Assembly (NCBI GenBank): GCA_964420605.1
Contig: CAYQUC010000141.1
Location: 1 to 6,763 of the forward strand
Length of the DNA stretch: 6,763 nucleotides
Source of the DNA: CAYQUC01 sp964420605
GTDB taxonomy: Bacteria; Pseudomonadota; Gammaproteobacteria; UBA6429; Thiohalophilaceae
Direction of reading: 5' to 3'
Part shown: one piece after another, positions 6,578 through 6,763 of the stretch
Layout: every line of letters begins with the position of its first letter
How positions within the stretch are numbered: position 1 is the stretch's first letter
Notes under the pieces: model-generated
The model's input: the letters and a program-made list of their open reading frames with translations, nothing else
Told to the model about the DNA's origin: nothing
Database searches by the model: none
Translations under genes and position numbers: made by a program

Positions 6578-6763
6578 ATGGCTAAAACAATACGTATCCG
6601 TGCCAGTGCGAAAGGTGATATCACCACCGTAAAGGCTTTAATCACTCATCCAATGGAAACTGGTCTTCGTAAAAACAAGAAAACCGGTAAAGTATTTCCT
6701 GCTGAGTATATTCAAGAAGTAAAATGCGAACATAACGGCTTGGCTGTAATGACCGCTCAATGG
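6578..6763 (+). CDS. soxZ: Thiosulfate oxidation protein SoxZ (3' end beyond window)
   Basis: Partner of SoxY in the sulfur-carrying SoxYZ dimer. Only the first 62 codons are present; SoxZ is usually about 100 residues, so the window cuts it rather than any mutation. The visible part begins MAKTIRIRASAKGD and continues with VKALITHPMETGLRKN and a TGKVFPAEYIQEV segment, all typical of SoxZ: a short beta-rich protein without a signal peptide, exported by riding with SoxY on the Tat pathway (family knowledge). GAGGA at 6565-6569 is a good ribosome-binding site, 8 bases before the ATG. It is in an operon with soxY, 26 bases downstream. Whether other sox genes follow cannot be seen. Confidence 0.96.
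   Translation, partial: MAKTIRIRASAKGDITTVKALITHPMETGLRKNKKTGKVFPAEYIQEVKCEHNGLAVMTAQW

Overview
The window looks like chromosomal DNA of a sulfur-oxidising gammaproteobacterium of fairly low GC content. It encodes SoxY and SoxZ, the carrier proteins of periplasmic thiosulfate oxidation. It also carries an lptM-lysA pair in the order typical of Gammaproteobacteria. I cannot name a genus.

Left part, minus strand: an LptM-type small lipoprotein gene (1435-1734) is followed by lysA (135-1382), the last step of lysine synthesis. Beyond the lysA stop, positions 6-39 and 69-102 hold two copies of a 34-base palindromic repeat in opposite orientation. Their stems differ in sequence but both pair perfectly.

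Middle, plus strand: after a 177-base divergent intergenic region come three closely spaced genes. They are an uncharacterised two-helix membrane protein (1912-2577), a membrane sensor histidine kinase (2603-4525) and an NtrC-type sigma-54-activating response regulator (4531-5886). Gaps of 25 and 5 bases suggest one operon.

Right part, plus strand: the 200 bases between the regulator and soxY hold what looks like a complete sigma-54 control region. A perfect 17-base inverted repeat (5932-5948) and a degenerate copy 31 bases (about three helical turns) upstream (5901-5917) are candidate activator sites. A -24/-12 type promoter (6023-6038) follows, with the activator sites centred near -109 and -140 of the predicted start. 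soxY (6087-6551), with a twin-arginine signal and the C-terminal GGCGG sulfur-carrier motif, and soxZ (6578 to the window edge, incomplete) come next.

The simplest reading is a self-contained switch: the periplasmic sensor detects an unknown signal, possibly a sulfur compound, and phosphorylates the regulator. The regulator then binds the tandem sites and drives soxYZ through sigma-54 RNA polymerase. Gene identities are well supported. The regulatory link is inferred from layout and motifs. Sigma-54 two-component control of sox genes has, as far as I recall, been described in Acidithiobacillus caldus (TspS/TspR), so the principle is not new, although the operator sequence seen here may be.
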